From Paenibacillus ginsengarvi (lineage in GTDB: Bacteria; Bacillota; Bacilli; Paenibacillales; NBRC-103111), in NCBI RefSeq assembly GCF_003626695.1, contig NZ_RBAH01000001.1:558001-622000 (forward strand): a DNA stretch of 64,000 nt. The letters run 5' to 3'. Made by a program: the position numbers and the translations under genes. Positions 17,283 through 26,201 of this stretch are shown here, piece by piece. How positions within the stretch are numbered: the stretch's first letter is position 1; each line of letters begins with the position of its first letter. The notes beneath the pieces are model-generated. The model ran no database searches and had not been told where the DNA came from. It saw only the letters and a program-made list of their open reading frames with translations.

Positions 17283-18122
17283 TTACGCCGTTTGGACTTT
17301 ACGGCGCGGCCGCAAAAAACGGATCGCGAGCCAAGCCGGAATCACCGCCATCAACAAATGAACCGGAACGAATAAATGCCACAGCTTCAGGCCGTCCAAT
17401 CCCCCGTTAAAAAACTCGTTCGAAAAGTTAGGCTCGAAAATGCTGATCATCGCCGCTAGCGGATTGATGCTCACCAGCACGCCGGACAGCACCCGGGCCG
17501 ACCCGTTCGTCACCGCCATCAGGAAGATCGCCGCGAGTCCGGTGAACACATACAGGAATAAACCGACTCCGTACGTTACAATCAGCGAAACGACCGTTTT
17601 TTTCAGCAACGTCGAGAACAACACGCCGACCGAGCCGAGCGCCACCATGACGAGCAAATAAAATCCGAATACGGCTACGAGCTGAGCCGGCGAGATGCCG
17701 CCGAACAAAAAAACGATGCTGTATACCGGAAGCGTGGCGAATACGATCAGAAACATAAAGCTGAGCGCCGAGACCAGCTTGCTCAGAATGATCGTCGTCG
17801 ACGATTGCTGCGTCGTCAGCAAAATGTTCAGCGTCTGCTTCTCGCGTTCGCCGCTAATAACCCCGGCCGTCAAGCCGGGCGCCATAAAGCAGACGAGCAC
17901 AAGCTGTGCTCCGCTCAAGAAGTAGAACAGGACGCGGCTCGATTCCGGCGTAAAGCCGCGCGCTCCGCGGTTATGCATTTCCATAAAAATGTATCCGAGC
18001 GCCAGCAAGCCGATGACGACCAAATACGCCAGCAGCGCAAGCGGTGAACGGATCGTGCGCATGCGCAGACGGAATTCCTTTTCGAGCACCGGATTGATCC
18101 ATTTCTGCCTCCAGCTTGTCAT
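17283..18122 (-). CDS. ABC-2 type transporter permease
   Basis: 279 aa with six transmembrane helices and a short basic N-terminus (VLEKEFRLRMRTIRSP). It has the ABC-2 permease motif SGEREKQTLNILLTTQQSSTTIILSKL (residues about 89-115), which contacts the ATPase. The start ATG 18122 overlaps the ATPase stop by four bases. Together with the ATPase and the 797-aa protein it forms a set like GldA-GldF-GldG. The substrate is unknown. Confidence 0.93.
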   Translation of the reverse strand: MTSWRQKWINPVLEKEFRLRMRTIRSPLALLAYLVVIGLLALGYIFMEMHNRGARGFTPESSRVLFYFLSGAQLVLVCFMAPGLTAGVISGEREKQTLNILLTTQQSSTTIILSKLVSALSFMFLIVFATLPVYSIVFLFGGISPAQLVAVFGFYLLVMVALGSVGVLFSTLLKKTVVSLIVTYGVGLFLYVFTGLAAIFLMAVTNGSARVLSGVLVSINPLAAMISIFEPNFSNEFFNGGLDGLKLWHLFVPVHLLMAVIPAWLAIRFLRPRRKVQTA

Positions 18123-19045
18123 GCCCGCACCCCTTTCGTAATTTCCAGAAATACGTCCTCGAGGTTCGTCTGCGCCTCATTAAACGACAGCACCTTGTAG
18201 CCTCCGGAAACGAGCAGCTTCAGCAGCTCCCACTGCTCCTCGTCGCGCCCCCCGAAGTGAACGTGAACGCCGAGCTCGTCGCGAAGCACAAGCGTAATGA
18301 GCGGCAGCTCCTTGAGGAACGCGACCGCCTCCTCCTCGCGATCCAGCAGGCGAATATGCAGCACCCGGCTGGCACGCATCTTCTCTTGAATGTCCGTTAC
18401 TTTGCCCTGGGCCAGCAGCACGCCGTTTTCGATAACCCCGATCTCGTCGACCATTTCCGCCAGCTCCGGCAAAATATGCGAGGAGATGATAATCGTTTTG
18501 CCCATCGTCTTGAGCTCCTTGAGAATTTCCCGCATCTCGATGCGCGCTCTCGGGTCGAGGCCCGAGGCCGGTTCGTCGAGAATGAGCAGCTCCGGGTCAT
18601 GGACGAGACTGCGGGCCAGACAAAGCCTCTGCTTCATTCCGCGCGACAGCGAATCGACGTAAAAATCCGCTTTGTCGCTCAAGTTGACCAGCTCCAGCAG
18701 CTGCGGAATGAGCTTCAGTCGTTCCGCGCGGGGAATACCGTAACTCGCGCCGTAAAAGTCCAAATACTCGGTCGTCTTGAAATTATCGTACACACCGAAA
18801 AAGTCCGGCATATAACCGATCAGGCGGCGGACCTCCTTCGGGTGCTCGGTGACCTCGAAGCCTCCGACTTTGGCCGTGCCGGATGTCGGCAGCAGCAGCG
18901 TCGCGAGAATGGACATCGTCGTCGATTTGCCCGCGCCGTTCGGACCGACGAAGCCGAATACGGTTCCTTTGGCAATGGTCATATCCAAATGATCGAGCGC
19001 CGTAAAGGTGCCGTACCTTTTGGTAAGCCCGCGTATTTCGATCAT
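18119..19045 (-). CDS. ABC transporter ATP-binding protein
   Basis: 308 aa. Walker A GPNGAGKST, signature LSRGMKQRLCLA, Walker B LLILDEPASGLDP, H-loop ISSHIL. The C-terminal about 80 residues form a regulatory extension seen in CcmA/GldA-type exporters. The ATG 19045 overlaps the previous stop, giving ATGA, and the same holds at the permease, so three genes are coupled in translation. Confidence 0.96.
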   Translation of the reverse strand: MIEIRGLTKRYGTFTALDHLDMTIAKGTVFGFVGPNGAGKSTTMSILATLLLPTSGTAKVGGFEVTEHPKEVRRLIGYMPDFFGVYDNFKTTEYLDFYGASYGIPRAERLKLIPQLLELVNLSDKADFYVDSLSRGMKQRLCLARSLVHDPELLILDEPASGLDPRARIEMREILKELKTMGKTIIISSHILPELAEMVDEIGVIENGVLLAQGKVTDIQEKMRASRVLHIRLLDREEEAVAFLKELPLITLVLRDELGVHVHFGGRDEEQWELLKLLVSGGYKVLSFNEAQTNLEDVFLEITKGVRA

Positions 19046-21435
19046 TGCTTTACAGCCCCTTCCGCACTAAGCGCCGGATACGTAAACCGCCTCATACTTT
19101 GGTCGTTCGTCACCTTGAGCCGGATTCCGTTCGTTCCTGTGAGCGCCTCGGCGATTTTTTCTTTCTCCAGCACGATTTGTCCGCCCTGAACGTTTTCCCA
19201 GGCTTGACTTTTACCGTTCCACAGATCGATCTTGAACTGCTGCTGAGACGCTATATCGAGAGTGATCTTTTCATACTGCAGCCCCGCGCGCACCGGAAGC
19301 GCATATAGCAGCGTTATGTCTCCGTTGCCCATATCTACGCCGCCGTTACTCGGCATCCCCTGGTTGGCCGCATTGCTCGATTCGATATAAGGCAAAATGA
19401 CGCCGGACGGAACAGACAGCCGGTTGCCTTGAACGTAATCGGGCTCAATCGGCTGCACGAGCAGGTCGATCCGCTCCGATTGCACGTCTTTTCCTTCGAT
19501 TTTGAAGAGTGTATCGCTCGATTTGGCAAAGCCTACGATATACATACTGAGTGGAGAACGGCTCGTTCGTCCGTTCGCCTTGTTCTGCGAGAAGCTGTTT
19601 AAAAGCGACCGTTCGCGCTGCATCATATCCTGCCTGCCGGAGTACGGGAATATCAGATTGCCCCATTGGTCGTCGTTTCGATTCATCGTGCTGCCGAGCG
19701 GCACCTGAACCGGCCTTTTCTCGCCCGGGAGCATGTCGCCGATCCTTATCCATTGACCGTTGATGAAAATGCCGGCTTCGTACAGTTTGTGCGGCGTACT
19801 GTTCGTAACTTCCCCTTTGGCGCCGTTTCCGTCGAAACGCAGCGTGTACTCGAATTTACCGGCCTGCTTGTCCACTTCCTGGGCGGATACCACTTTACGG
19901 ACGGACCAATACGGGACGTTGGCAAAGGATACGACCGTTTTATCCGGGTCGGAACGAACAATCATATCCGCCTCTCCGGATGGCAATCCGCCGCCGTCAT
20001 TCAGAATAAGCGAGGAAATATTGCGTTTGCCGCTCCATTCCAGCTTGTAGCTGCCCCCGCTCGGCACGAATACGGACGACGCTTCCGTGCGAGCCGCGGT
20101 CCCGGAGCCGGAAAGCACGTTAATGCCAAGCGTTTGCACGAGCGTCCCCCCTCTGCCGGAAGCGCCGATGCCATAGATAATCAAACTCGTCAAAATGGCG
20201 ACCGAAGGAATGGTGAACCATGCCCACTCGCGGCGGTCGAATTTTTTCAGCACGAAGTACATGGCCGGAGCGACCAAAACCGCATAAGCCAAAAAGAGCA
20301 GAGTGAGCAAGCTGTACGCCGGCGGAACAAGCTGGGGGAACACTTCGAGCGCGTTGTTCATTTCCCACAGATCGCCCGGCTGGCGGTATACCCCGTTACC
20401 GGCCGCCATCGCGCCGGCGCCGTACAGGATGCGTTCCCATATTTGCGGATTGCCGCCCCACGATGCGACGGGCTGCATCACAAGGTCATACGCCACATAC
20501 GTAACGGAGCCCTGGCCGTAAGACCTGTTTACGACAAGCGGGATTCCCGCCTCCGCAAACAACACTTCTCCGGATTTGACCTCCGCTTTGGACACGGTAA
20601 ACGGACCTCCGAGCGCCAGCCCTTTGCCGGTCGCCTGAGCAAATTCGGAAAGCTCCGATACCGACGCCGTTCCGTTCACGGCAACCGGACTAATCGCCTG
20701 AAACGGCGCCGCCGTTTTCGAATAGCCTGCTCCCCCGGCGAGAACGAGCTTGCCGCCTCTTTCGACCCAAGATTCGATTTCCTTAGTCTGCTCGGCTTTC
20801 AACGTATCGACAGGTGCGTCGTTCAGCGCGATCACGTCCAGCGTGTCAAGCATGGCCGATTCCCACGGGAAGTCGTTTCCGCCAAGCTTCACTGTGCTTA
20901 CCTCATACCCTTTCTGGGCAAGCAGCGACAAAAAATTAAGCGTATCCGGGTCGCGCGCCATAATCCCAACCATCAGCGTATCGGACGAAAGCAGCTTCGT
21001 TTCGAGAAACACTTGCCCTTGAACAAACGGGACGACCGCGCCCTTCTCCACCGACTTCGCATAAAACTGTACGACGTTGTTTTTCTTGCTCATCATCTTA
21101 CCAGGCAAAGTGAACCAGACGATTTTCGTGCTCTGCCTGGGCAGATCGACGTGTTTCGTATACACGACGCTTTTTCCGTTATCGCCGGCTGTCCGTACCG
21201 TCAAGTCCCCCGAGACGTCTTCGCCCGGATTCGTAATCGTCATTTTGACGGGAAACCAGCGTCCGAATTTCATTTTCCCCTCAAAGCCGTAATCGACGCT
21301 AATTTCCAGCGGCTGCTTCTCGGCTCCGGCCTTTCCGCTCCCGAAGAAGGTCGTCCCCGCAGCCAGGACGACAAATACAAGCACAGCCATGATCCAGCGT
21401 GACCATGGCAACCGCGTATTGTTCCGAATGTTCAC
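19042..21435 (-). CDS. Membrane protein with GATase-like domain, first gene of the MoxR-vWA-ABC operon
   Basis: 797 aa. GTG 21435 start with AGAGAGG eight bases upstream. The N-terminal helix (about 13-32) is a signal anchor. A beta-rich domain (about 40-140) is followed by a GATase-like fold (about 150-270, with DVIALNDAPVDTL and WVERGGKLVLAGG) and two helices near 370-425. The C-terminal half is predicted mostly beta and probably outside. The pairing with an ABC ATPase and permease recalls GldG of Gld-type ABC systems; that is by architecture only. The GATase fold has no clear catalytic Cys-His pair. Confidence 0.88.
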   Translation of the reverse strand: MNIRNNTRLPWSRWIMAVLVFVVLAAGTTFFGSGKAGAEKQPLEISVDYGFEGKMKFGRWFPVKMTITNPGEDVSGDLTVRTAGDNGKSVVYTKHVDLPRQSTKIVWFTLPGKMMSKKNNVVQFYAKSVEKGAVVPFVQGQVFLETKLLSSDTLMVGIMARDPDTLNFLSLLAQKGYEVSTVKLGGNDFPWESAMLDTLDVIALNDAPVDTLKAEQTKEIESWVERGGKLVLAGGAGYSKTAAPFQAISPVAVNGTASVSELSEFAQATGKGLALGGPFTVSKAEVKSGEVLFAEAGIPLVVNRSYGQGSVTYVAYDLVMQPVASWGGNPQIWERILYGAGAMAAGNGVYRQPGDLWEMNNALEVFPQLVPPAYSLLTLLFLAYAVLVAPAMYFVLKKFDRREWAWFTIPSVAILTSLIIYGIGASGRGGTLVQTLGINVLSGSGTAARTEASSVFVPSGGSYKLEWSGKRNISSLILNDGGGLPSGEADMIVRSDPDKTVVSFANVPYWSVRKVVSAQEVDKQAGKFEYTLRFDGNGAKGEVTNSTPHKLYEAGIFINGQWIRIGDMLPGEKRPVQVPLGSTMNRNDDQWGNLIFPYSGRQDMMQRERSLLNSFSQNKANGRTSRSPLSMYIVGFAKSSDTLFKIEGKDVQSERIDLLVQPIEPDYVQGNRLSVPSGVILPYIESSNAANQGMPSNGGVDMGNGDITLLYALPVRAGLQYEKITLDIASQQQFKIDLWNGKSQAWENVQGGQIVLEKEKIAEALTGTNGIRLKVTNDQSMRRFTYPALSAEGAVKQ

Positions 21436-21526
21436 TCTCAGAACCTCTCTTTCGCAACGTAGCTTTCTCCCTCATTATAGACGATCTTCGTTTTAAAAGG
21501 TTACATGCGCCGTCATACCAACATAA

Positions 21527-21648
21527 CCACAAAGAGGAGCCTAGGCTTTGAAGCTGGGGGGCTCCCCCGAAAGTAATAGGATTAAGCTACAGAGGCTCAC
21601 GTCACTTTCGGGGGAATCGATCATTCCAAATACTTTGCGGGGAGCCCC
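21527..21648 (+). repeat. Dispersed repeat (CCACAAAG..ACTTTGCGGGG) with a nested second repeat
   Basis: Outer parts CCACAAAGAGGAGCCTAGG (from 21527) and ATTCCAAATACTTTGCGGGG (to 21648) match the intact element at 30072-30129. Between them, at about 21555-21621, lies an insert of roughly 66 bases bounded by a perfect 11-bp inverted repeat CCCCCGAAAGT (21564-21574) and ACTTTCGGGGG (21604-21614). Read in the other direction this insert has the same plan as the outer element, so one repeat seems to be nested in another. Confidence 0.65.
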
Positions 21649-21656
21649 GAACATAC

Positions 21657-21692
21657 AAAAAAATCAACCTGCCGGGAAACCGGAGGTTGACT
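21657..21692 (-). terminator. Rho-independent terminator of the terC gene
   Basis: On the minus strand AAGTCAACCTCCGG pairs with CCGGCAGGTTGA and is followed by TTTTTTT. It lies 25 bases beyond the stop codon at 21718. Confidence 0.9.
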
Positions 21693-21717
21693 TGGGTAAA
21701 AACGATTCGATTTGCTA

Positions 21718-22392
21718 TCAGGCAGGCTTGCTCGCCGAATGCGCTCTTTTTTTCCAAATGAATCCTGCAGCAATGACGAGGATCGTCGTAATAATCGGAA
21801 TCATCCAATGCGCCGTTGCATTATGATGAAGCACGAAGTCCTGCATTTTTTCATCGCTGACGAACATCTCGCCCGAGGTGTAACCAAGTATGCCTGCTCC
21901 GACATAAACGAGAATCGGGAACCTTGTAAGCAGGTTCATCACAAGCGTGCTTCCCCATATAATGATCGGAATGCTCAGCCCGATCCCGAGAATAATGACC
22001 GGAATGTTGCCTTGCGCTTTGGCGGCGATAGCAAGAACGTTATCGAGGCTCATGACGAAATCCGCAAGGATGATCGTCCATATCGCCTTGCCTAGCGAGG
22101 ACGCTTCCTTGACGTGCGCATGGCTGTCGTCGTCGGCGAGCAGCTTGATGGCGATCCAGAGCAGCAGGAACGAACCGGCTGCTTGAATGTAAGGAACGCT
22201 TAACAAGTAAACGGCAATGACCGTAAGAATGAGGCGAAGCCCGATCGCTCCGAACGCCCCCCACCATATCGCCTGCTTCCGCTGGTGAACCGGCAAGTTT
22301 TTGCTGGCAAGCGCAATGACGACGGCGTTGTCGCCGCTTAACACGATGTTGATCAGCATAATTTGCAAAAATAATAAAAACCAATCCAGCAT
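21718..22392 (-). CDS. TerC family integral membrane protein (YjbE/YkoY type)
   Basis: 224 aa, seven predicted helices. Two hallmark acidic motifs in helices, LSGDNAVVIA and MSLDNVLAIA, hold the Asp-Asn pairs thought to bind metal. TerC proteins export manganese or load metal onto secreted enzymes. The start ATG 22392 has AGGAGG eight bases upstream; a start 18 bases further up has no ribosome site. The leader (22393-22514) has a CGCGG/CCGCG hairpin and a GGGGAGT word, but I could not fold it into a yybP-ykoY manganese riboswitch. Confidence 0.9.
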   Translation of the reverse strand: MLDWFLLFLQIMLINIVLSGDNAVVIALASKNLPVHQRKQAIWWGAFGAIGLRLILTVIAVYLLSVPYIQAAGSFLLLWIAIKLLADDDSHAHVKEASSLGKAIWTIILADFVMSLDNVLAIAAKAQGNIPVIILGIGLSIPIIIWGSTLVMNLLTRFPILVYVGAGILGYTSGEMFVSDEKMQDFVLHHNATAHWMIPIITTILVIAAGFIWKKRAHSASKPA

Positions 22393-22514
22393 AAAGTGAG
22401 CCTCCTGCATGCATAAAAGTGACGCGGAACACCGCGAAAGCCGGCATAATCGCTCGGGTCTACCTCATGGCAAGGAGCGCGAAACCTCTTTCCCTTCGGC
22501 CGCACTCCCCTCCG

Positions 22515-23720
22515 TTAGAACAAATGGTCCTCTTCCGACTTCTCCTCGGGCTTGATCAGCATGATTTCCGTCTTCTCGACCGCTTCGCGAATCGCTTCAG
22601 GCAGCCATTCCATCCACGCCTCCTGACGCTCCACCACTTTCAGGCTCGGATTCGTCGAAGGCGATTTCGGCACGAACAGCGTACAGCAATCCTCGTAAGG
22701 CAAAATCGAGATCGGAAACGTCCGGATCGTCTCGGCGATCGGGATAATTTCCAATTTGTCCATCGTAACCAAAGGACGCAGCACTGGAATTTCGGCCGCC
22801 CGGCCAATGACGTTCATATTCGACAACGTCTGGCTGGCCACCTGGCCGAGGCTTTCACCGGTGACAATCGCGAGCGCGTCTCGTTTCTCCGCCAGCTGCT
22901 CCGTGATGCGGTACATGGCGCGGCGCATAAGCGTGATGATCAGATTGTCTCGGCACGATTCCTTCAATTTTGTTTGAATCTCGGTAAACGGGACGAGGTG
23001 CAGATGAATCGAACCGGCATAATCGGCCAACACCCGGGTGAGGTCGATTACTTTCTGCTTCGCACGCTCACTCGTATACGGATAGCTGTGAAAATGCACC
23101 GCTTCGATCCGCAGTCCCCGTTTCATCGCCAAATACCCGGCAACCGGACTGTCGATCCCGCCCGACAGCATCAGCATCGCCTTGCCGTTGCTGCCCAGCG
23201 GGAACCCGCCCGGACCGGCCACCTTTTTCGAATAAACGAACGAATCGCGGTTGCGGATTTCCACATGCAGCTCTAGCTCGGGATGTTTCACGTCGACCTT
23301 CAGGCCGTCCACATGCTGTAAAATATGCCCGCCGAGAAGATCATGCATTTCGTACGTATCGTGCGGAAATTGTTTATTAACCCGCCGGACGCTGACCTTG
23401 AACGTCTTCGGTTTTTCCGGATACCGGTTCATTTCCACCAGCGCCGCCTCTTGTAGAGCGGCAAGCTCGGGAGCCACCTTGATCGCCGGTGAAATCGAAA
23501 GCAAGCCGAATACTTTGCTCAGCGCTTGCTGCGCCTCCTCGTAACTTTCTCCGTTCAGTTCGACATACATGCGGCCGTGCGATTCCTTATGCAATTCCGC
23601 TTTCGCAAGCGGCTTTAGCACTCTTTTGATCTGCTGCACGATCTGATTCTCAAACCGGGCCCGGTTTCTTCCTTTAAGCATAATTTCGCCGAAGCGAAGC
23701 AAAATGACGTCTGTTCTCAC
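22515..23720 (-). CDS. thiI: tRNA 4-thiouridine synthase ThiI
   Basis: 401 aa. An N-terminal ferredoxin-like and THUMP region (about 1-165) is followed by a PP-loop ATPase domain with SGGIDSPVAG (about 185). There is no C-terminal rhodanese domain, as is usual in Firmicutes. The enzyme adenylates U8 in tRNA and inserts sulfur to make s4U; it also works in thiazole synthesis. The ATG overlaps the cysteine desulfurase stop by four bases, the expected coupling between sulfur donor and acceptor. Confidence 0.96.
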   Translation of the reverse strand: MRTDVILLRFGEIMLKGRNRARFENQIVQQIKRVLKPLAKAELHKESHGRMYVELNGESYEEAQQALSKVFGLLSISPAIKVAPELAALQEAALVEMNRYPEKPKTFKVSVRRVNKQFPHDTYEMHDLLGGHILQHVDGLKVDVKHPELELHVEIRNRDSFVYSKKVAGPGGFPLGSNGKAMLMLSGGIDSPVAGYLAMKRGLRIEAVHFHSYPYTSERAKQKVIDLTRVLADYAGSIHLHLVPFTEIQTKLKESCRDNLIITLMRRAMYRITEQLAEKRDALAIVTGESLGQVASQTLSNMNVIGRAAEIPVLRPLVTMDKLEIIPIAETIRTFPISILPYEDCCTLFVPKSPSTNPSLKVVERQEAWMEWLPEAIREAVEKTEIMLIKPEEKSEEDHLF

Positions 23721-24862
23721 CGGAACCTCCTCAAACTTTGAATCGTGTCCTGTAATGCATCTGCGAGTTTGTCTATTTGTTCCAATGTATGCTCGGCCGA
23801 CAAGCTTATTCGAAGCCCGCCGGAAGCCGCCTGCTTATCCAAACCCGTCGCCAGCAAAACGCGGCTTGGCCGGTCCTCGCCCGACGAGCAAGCCGATTTA
23901 GTGGACAGGCAAATGCCGCGATCCTCCATAGCATGGACGATTACTTCCGTTTTGAACCCGTGGGCCGTTAGGCCGACGATATGCGGCGCCATTTCCGAAT
24001 CGTTCGCCGAGCCGACAACTTGCAGCTCGGGTATTTCCGCCAGGCGCTGCAAAAGCCGTTTGCGCAAAGCCGTTACTATGCCGAAGGCGGCTTCCCGGTT
24101 TTCCGCCGCCATCCGCAGCGCCTTTGCCATGCCGACAATGCCCGGTACGTTTTCCGTTCCGGACCGGAGCCCTTCCTCCTGTCCGCCGCCGATCAGCAGC
24201 GGCTGCAGCCTAACGCCTTTGCGTTTGTACAAAAAACCGGTCCCCTTCGGACCGCGGAATTTATGCGCAGAGGCTGATAAAAGATCGACGCCAAGCTGCA
24301 GCGGATATACGGGCAGCTTGCCCACGCTTTGAACCGCATCTACGTGGAACAAAGCGCGGGAATGCCGCTTGATCGCTTCGGCGATGCCCGCAATCGGCTG
24401 AAGCGTGCCGATCTCGTTGTTCACATGCATGACGCTAACGAGTATCGTATCTTCCCGAAGCGCCGCCTCCACTTCGGAAGCGCGTACGATGCCGCTGCGA
24501 TCCGGACGAATGTAGGTCACTTCGAAGCCTAGCCGTTCCAGATGCTGAAAACATTCGTATACGGAAGCGTGCTCGATGGCGGACGTGATGATATGTTTGC
24601 CGCGCCCCGAATGCTGCAAGGCGCTACCGACAACCGCCATATTATTGCTTTCAGTGCCGCCGGACGTAAAAACGATCTCTTCTGCTTCTGCACGCAGCAC
24701 CTTCGCCATAACGTCGCGGGCTTTCGTTACCAGCCGTTCGGCATCGATGCCGATCCGATGGATGGAGGAAGGATTGCCGAAATGCCGGCCCATTACTTCT
24801 CCAACCGCTTCGATGACCGAATCGTAAGGCGGGGTCGTTGCAGCGTGATCGAAGTATAGCAT
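23717..24862 (-). CDS. Cysteine desulfurase (NifS/IscS family), partner of ThiI
   Basis: 381 aa. It begins MLYFDHAATTP, the usual N-terminus of the family, and has the PLP lysine region DLLSASAHKFRGPKGTGFLY, SGTENVPGIVG, and the active-site loop SACSSGEDRPSRVL with its Cys. It removes sulfur from L-cysteine to give a persulfide. In Bacillus this thiI-linked enzyme (NifZ) gives sulfur to ThiI. Start ATG 24862 with AAAGGGAG upstream; an earlier ATG at 24913 is less likely because it lies in the neighbouring terminator. Confidence 0.94.
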   Translation of the reverse strand: MLYFDHAATTPPYDSVIEAVGEVMGRHFGNPSSIHRIGIDAERLVTKARDVMAKVLRAEAEEIVFTSGGTESNNMAVVGSALQHSGRGKHIITSAIEHASVYECFQHLERLGFEVTYIRPDRSGIVRASEVEAALREDTILVSVMHVNNEIGTLQPIAGIAEAIKRHSRALFHVDAVQSVGKLPVYPLQLGVDLLSASAHKFRGPKGTGFLYKRKGVRLQPLLIGGGQEEGLRSGTENVPGIVGMAKALRMAAENREAAFGIVTALRKRLLQRLAEIPELQVVGSANDSEMAPHIVGLTAHGFKTEVIVHAMEDRGICLSTKSACSSGEDRPSRVLLATGLDKQAASGGLRISLSAEHTLEQIDKLADALQDTIQSLRRFR

Positions 24863-24911
24863 AGCTGTCAGACTCCCTTTATTTATCTGTCGTGCCCGCC
24901 CCATATGGCCC

Positions 24912-24954
24912 AAAAAAGACGATCAACGCCGTTTGCTGCTAGCGGCATTGATCG
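24912..24954 (-). terminator. Terminator of a minus-strand gene after the lytic transglycosylase
   Basis: On the minus strand GATCAATGCCG pairs with CGGCGTTGATC around an 11-base loop, followed by TTTTTT. It is 64 bases beyond the transglycosylase stop. Confidence 0.87.
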
Positions 24955-25017
24955 TGCGTTGATATCAGGGGTTCATGGTTCGTATTCGGGTTCACTCCGC
25001 TTCCAGGTGAGTCCCTG

Positions 25018-25701
25018 TCAGAGAACGAGCTGCTGTTTGCGCTCCAGCACTTTACTGACATACTTCTGCGTTTCCGCAGGAAGCAGATGCAGCTTCTCGT
25101 TCAGCTCTGCATCGGTCCGAATGCCAAGCCGGTCGACTCGCCCCGGTCCCGCATTGTACGCTGCCAGAGCTACGGCCTCATGACCGCCGTATTTTCGCAG
25201 CAGCCCGCTCAAGTAGCGGGTGCCTCCTTCGATATTTTGCGCCGGATCGAACGGATCGTTTATTCCCATGCTGCGGCCCGTCTCGTCCATCAGCTGCATC
25301 AGCCCTTTGGCGCCGGCGGACGAAACCGCGTAGCGATTATACGACGATTCGGACTGAATAACCGCCTTGATCAGCTCCGGTTCGACTTCGTGCCGCTCGG
25401 ACGCCTCTTCGACGATCGTATCGTAGCTGGAGGATGGGGACGCGGTATACCGCCGCTGCTGCAGGCTATGTAGTGCCCCGTTCATCGTATAGGCGGAAAG
25501 CGGGAGTCCTAAGGGCGAATTTCCGGACGCGGGCGCGGCGCTCGTTAAAGCCGAAGCCGTTTCCCCTTTGGTCAGCAGCGATTCCAGCAGCGCGGAAAAG
25601 TCGTCACCGCTATTCTCCTTCGAGCTCCGGGGCGACAGCGGGTCGCCGGATTGGAACTGAAGCCTTAACAGCTGTGTCATTAGCCTCGGATCTATGCTCA
25701 T
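25018..25701 (-). CDS. Lytic transglycosylase, SLT domain
   Basis: 227 aa. Residues about 1-95 are a low-complexity Ser/Ala-rich part with no signal peptide. The rest is an SLT domain: ELIKAVIQSESSYNRYAVSSAGAKGLMQLM with the catalytic Glu in QSESS, then GTRYLSGLLRKYGG and ALAAYNAGPGRV. Such enzymes cleave glycan strands to anhydro-muropeptides. It resembles Bacillus YjbJ. The start ATG 25701 has GAGG upstream; longer frames begin further up but lack a ribosome site. Export without an obvious signal peptide is unexplained. Confidence 0.88.
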   Translation of the reverse strand: MSIDPRLMTQLLRLQFQSGDPLSPRSSKENSGDDFSALLESLLTKGETASALTSAAPASGNSPLGLPLSAYTMNGALHSLQQRRYTASPSSSYDTIVEEASERHEVEPELIKAVIQSESSYNRYAVSSAGAKGLMQLMDETGRSMGINDPFDPAQNIEGGTRYLSGLLRKYGGHEAVALAAYNAGPGRVDRLGIRTDAELNEKLHLLPAETQKYVSKVLERKQQLVL

Positions 25702-25932
25702 CGTGAACCTCGCTTCGTTATGATTCAACCTATATTGTACACCGTTTTGCTCCGAACGAACAGTACGTTCGAGCCATTTGTGGCATTTTTGCGAAATTGC
25801 CCGCCATCCTTCGGTCGAATAGGGCTGCCTTTTTTGGAGCATAATGGTGCGTAATGCGGAACAAAACGCGATCCATACAATAGTAGGCGCCACTTTTTGA
25901 TTGCGCTTACTGACAAAAAAGGGGATGACTCG

Positions 25933-26127
25933 ATGCTGGAGTGGTTTAACCGAATCAATCTGTTATGGGCCTTCGTACTACTGGCTGCAACTCACGCCTT
26001 GCTTTATTACTCGCTGGGCAATGCCAATTGGGTCGCTCTGGCCTTCCTAGCCGCGCTGGTCGACACCGGTGTCGTAGCCGTCATTCAGCTGTTCGTCAGA
26101 CAAATAGCCCGGTCATCCGATAAATAG
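25933..26127 (+). CDS. Small two-helix membrane protein
   Basis: 64 aa: MLEWFNRINLLWAFVLLAAT, then a second helix (VALAFLAALVDTGVVAVIQLFV) and a basic tail. Start ATG 25933 with AAAGGGG ten bases upstream. No known family. It is followed by a terminator and is the only plus-strand gene in the 21.4-28 kb part. Confidence 0.7.
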   Translation: MLEWFNRINLLWAFVLLAATHALLYYSLGNANWVALAFLAALVDTGVVAVIQLFVRQIARSSDK

Positions 26128-26140
26128 CGGACATTTATGC

Positions 26141-26187
26141 AAAAAAATGCAGCGCCCTTCCCGATCGGAAAGACGCTGCGTTTTTTT
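26141..26187. terminator. Bidirectional terminator after the 64-aa membrane protein
   Basis: AAAAAAATGCAGCG, a loop with an internal TTCCCGATCGGAA stem, then CGCTGCGTTTTTTT. It is flanked by A-runs and T-runs and can serve genes on both strands. Confidence 0.9.
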
Positions 26188-26201
26188 GGACAGCAGCTGA
26201 T

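Noticed and set aside
22393-22514. Possible yybP-ykoY manganese riboswitch upstream of terC
   Set aside because: GGGGAGT and CCGAA words occur, but the order and the paired core of the class could not be assembled in the 122 bases.
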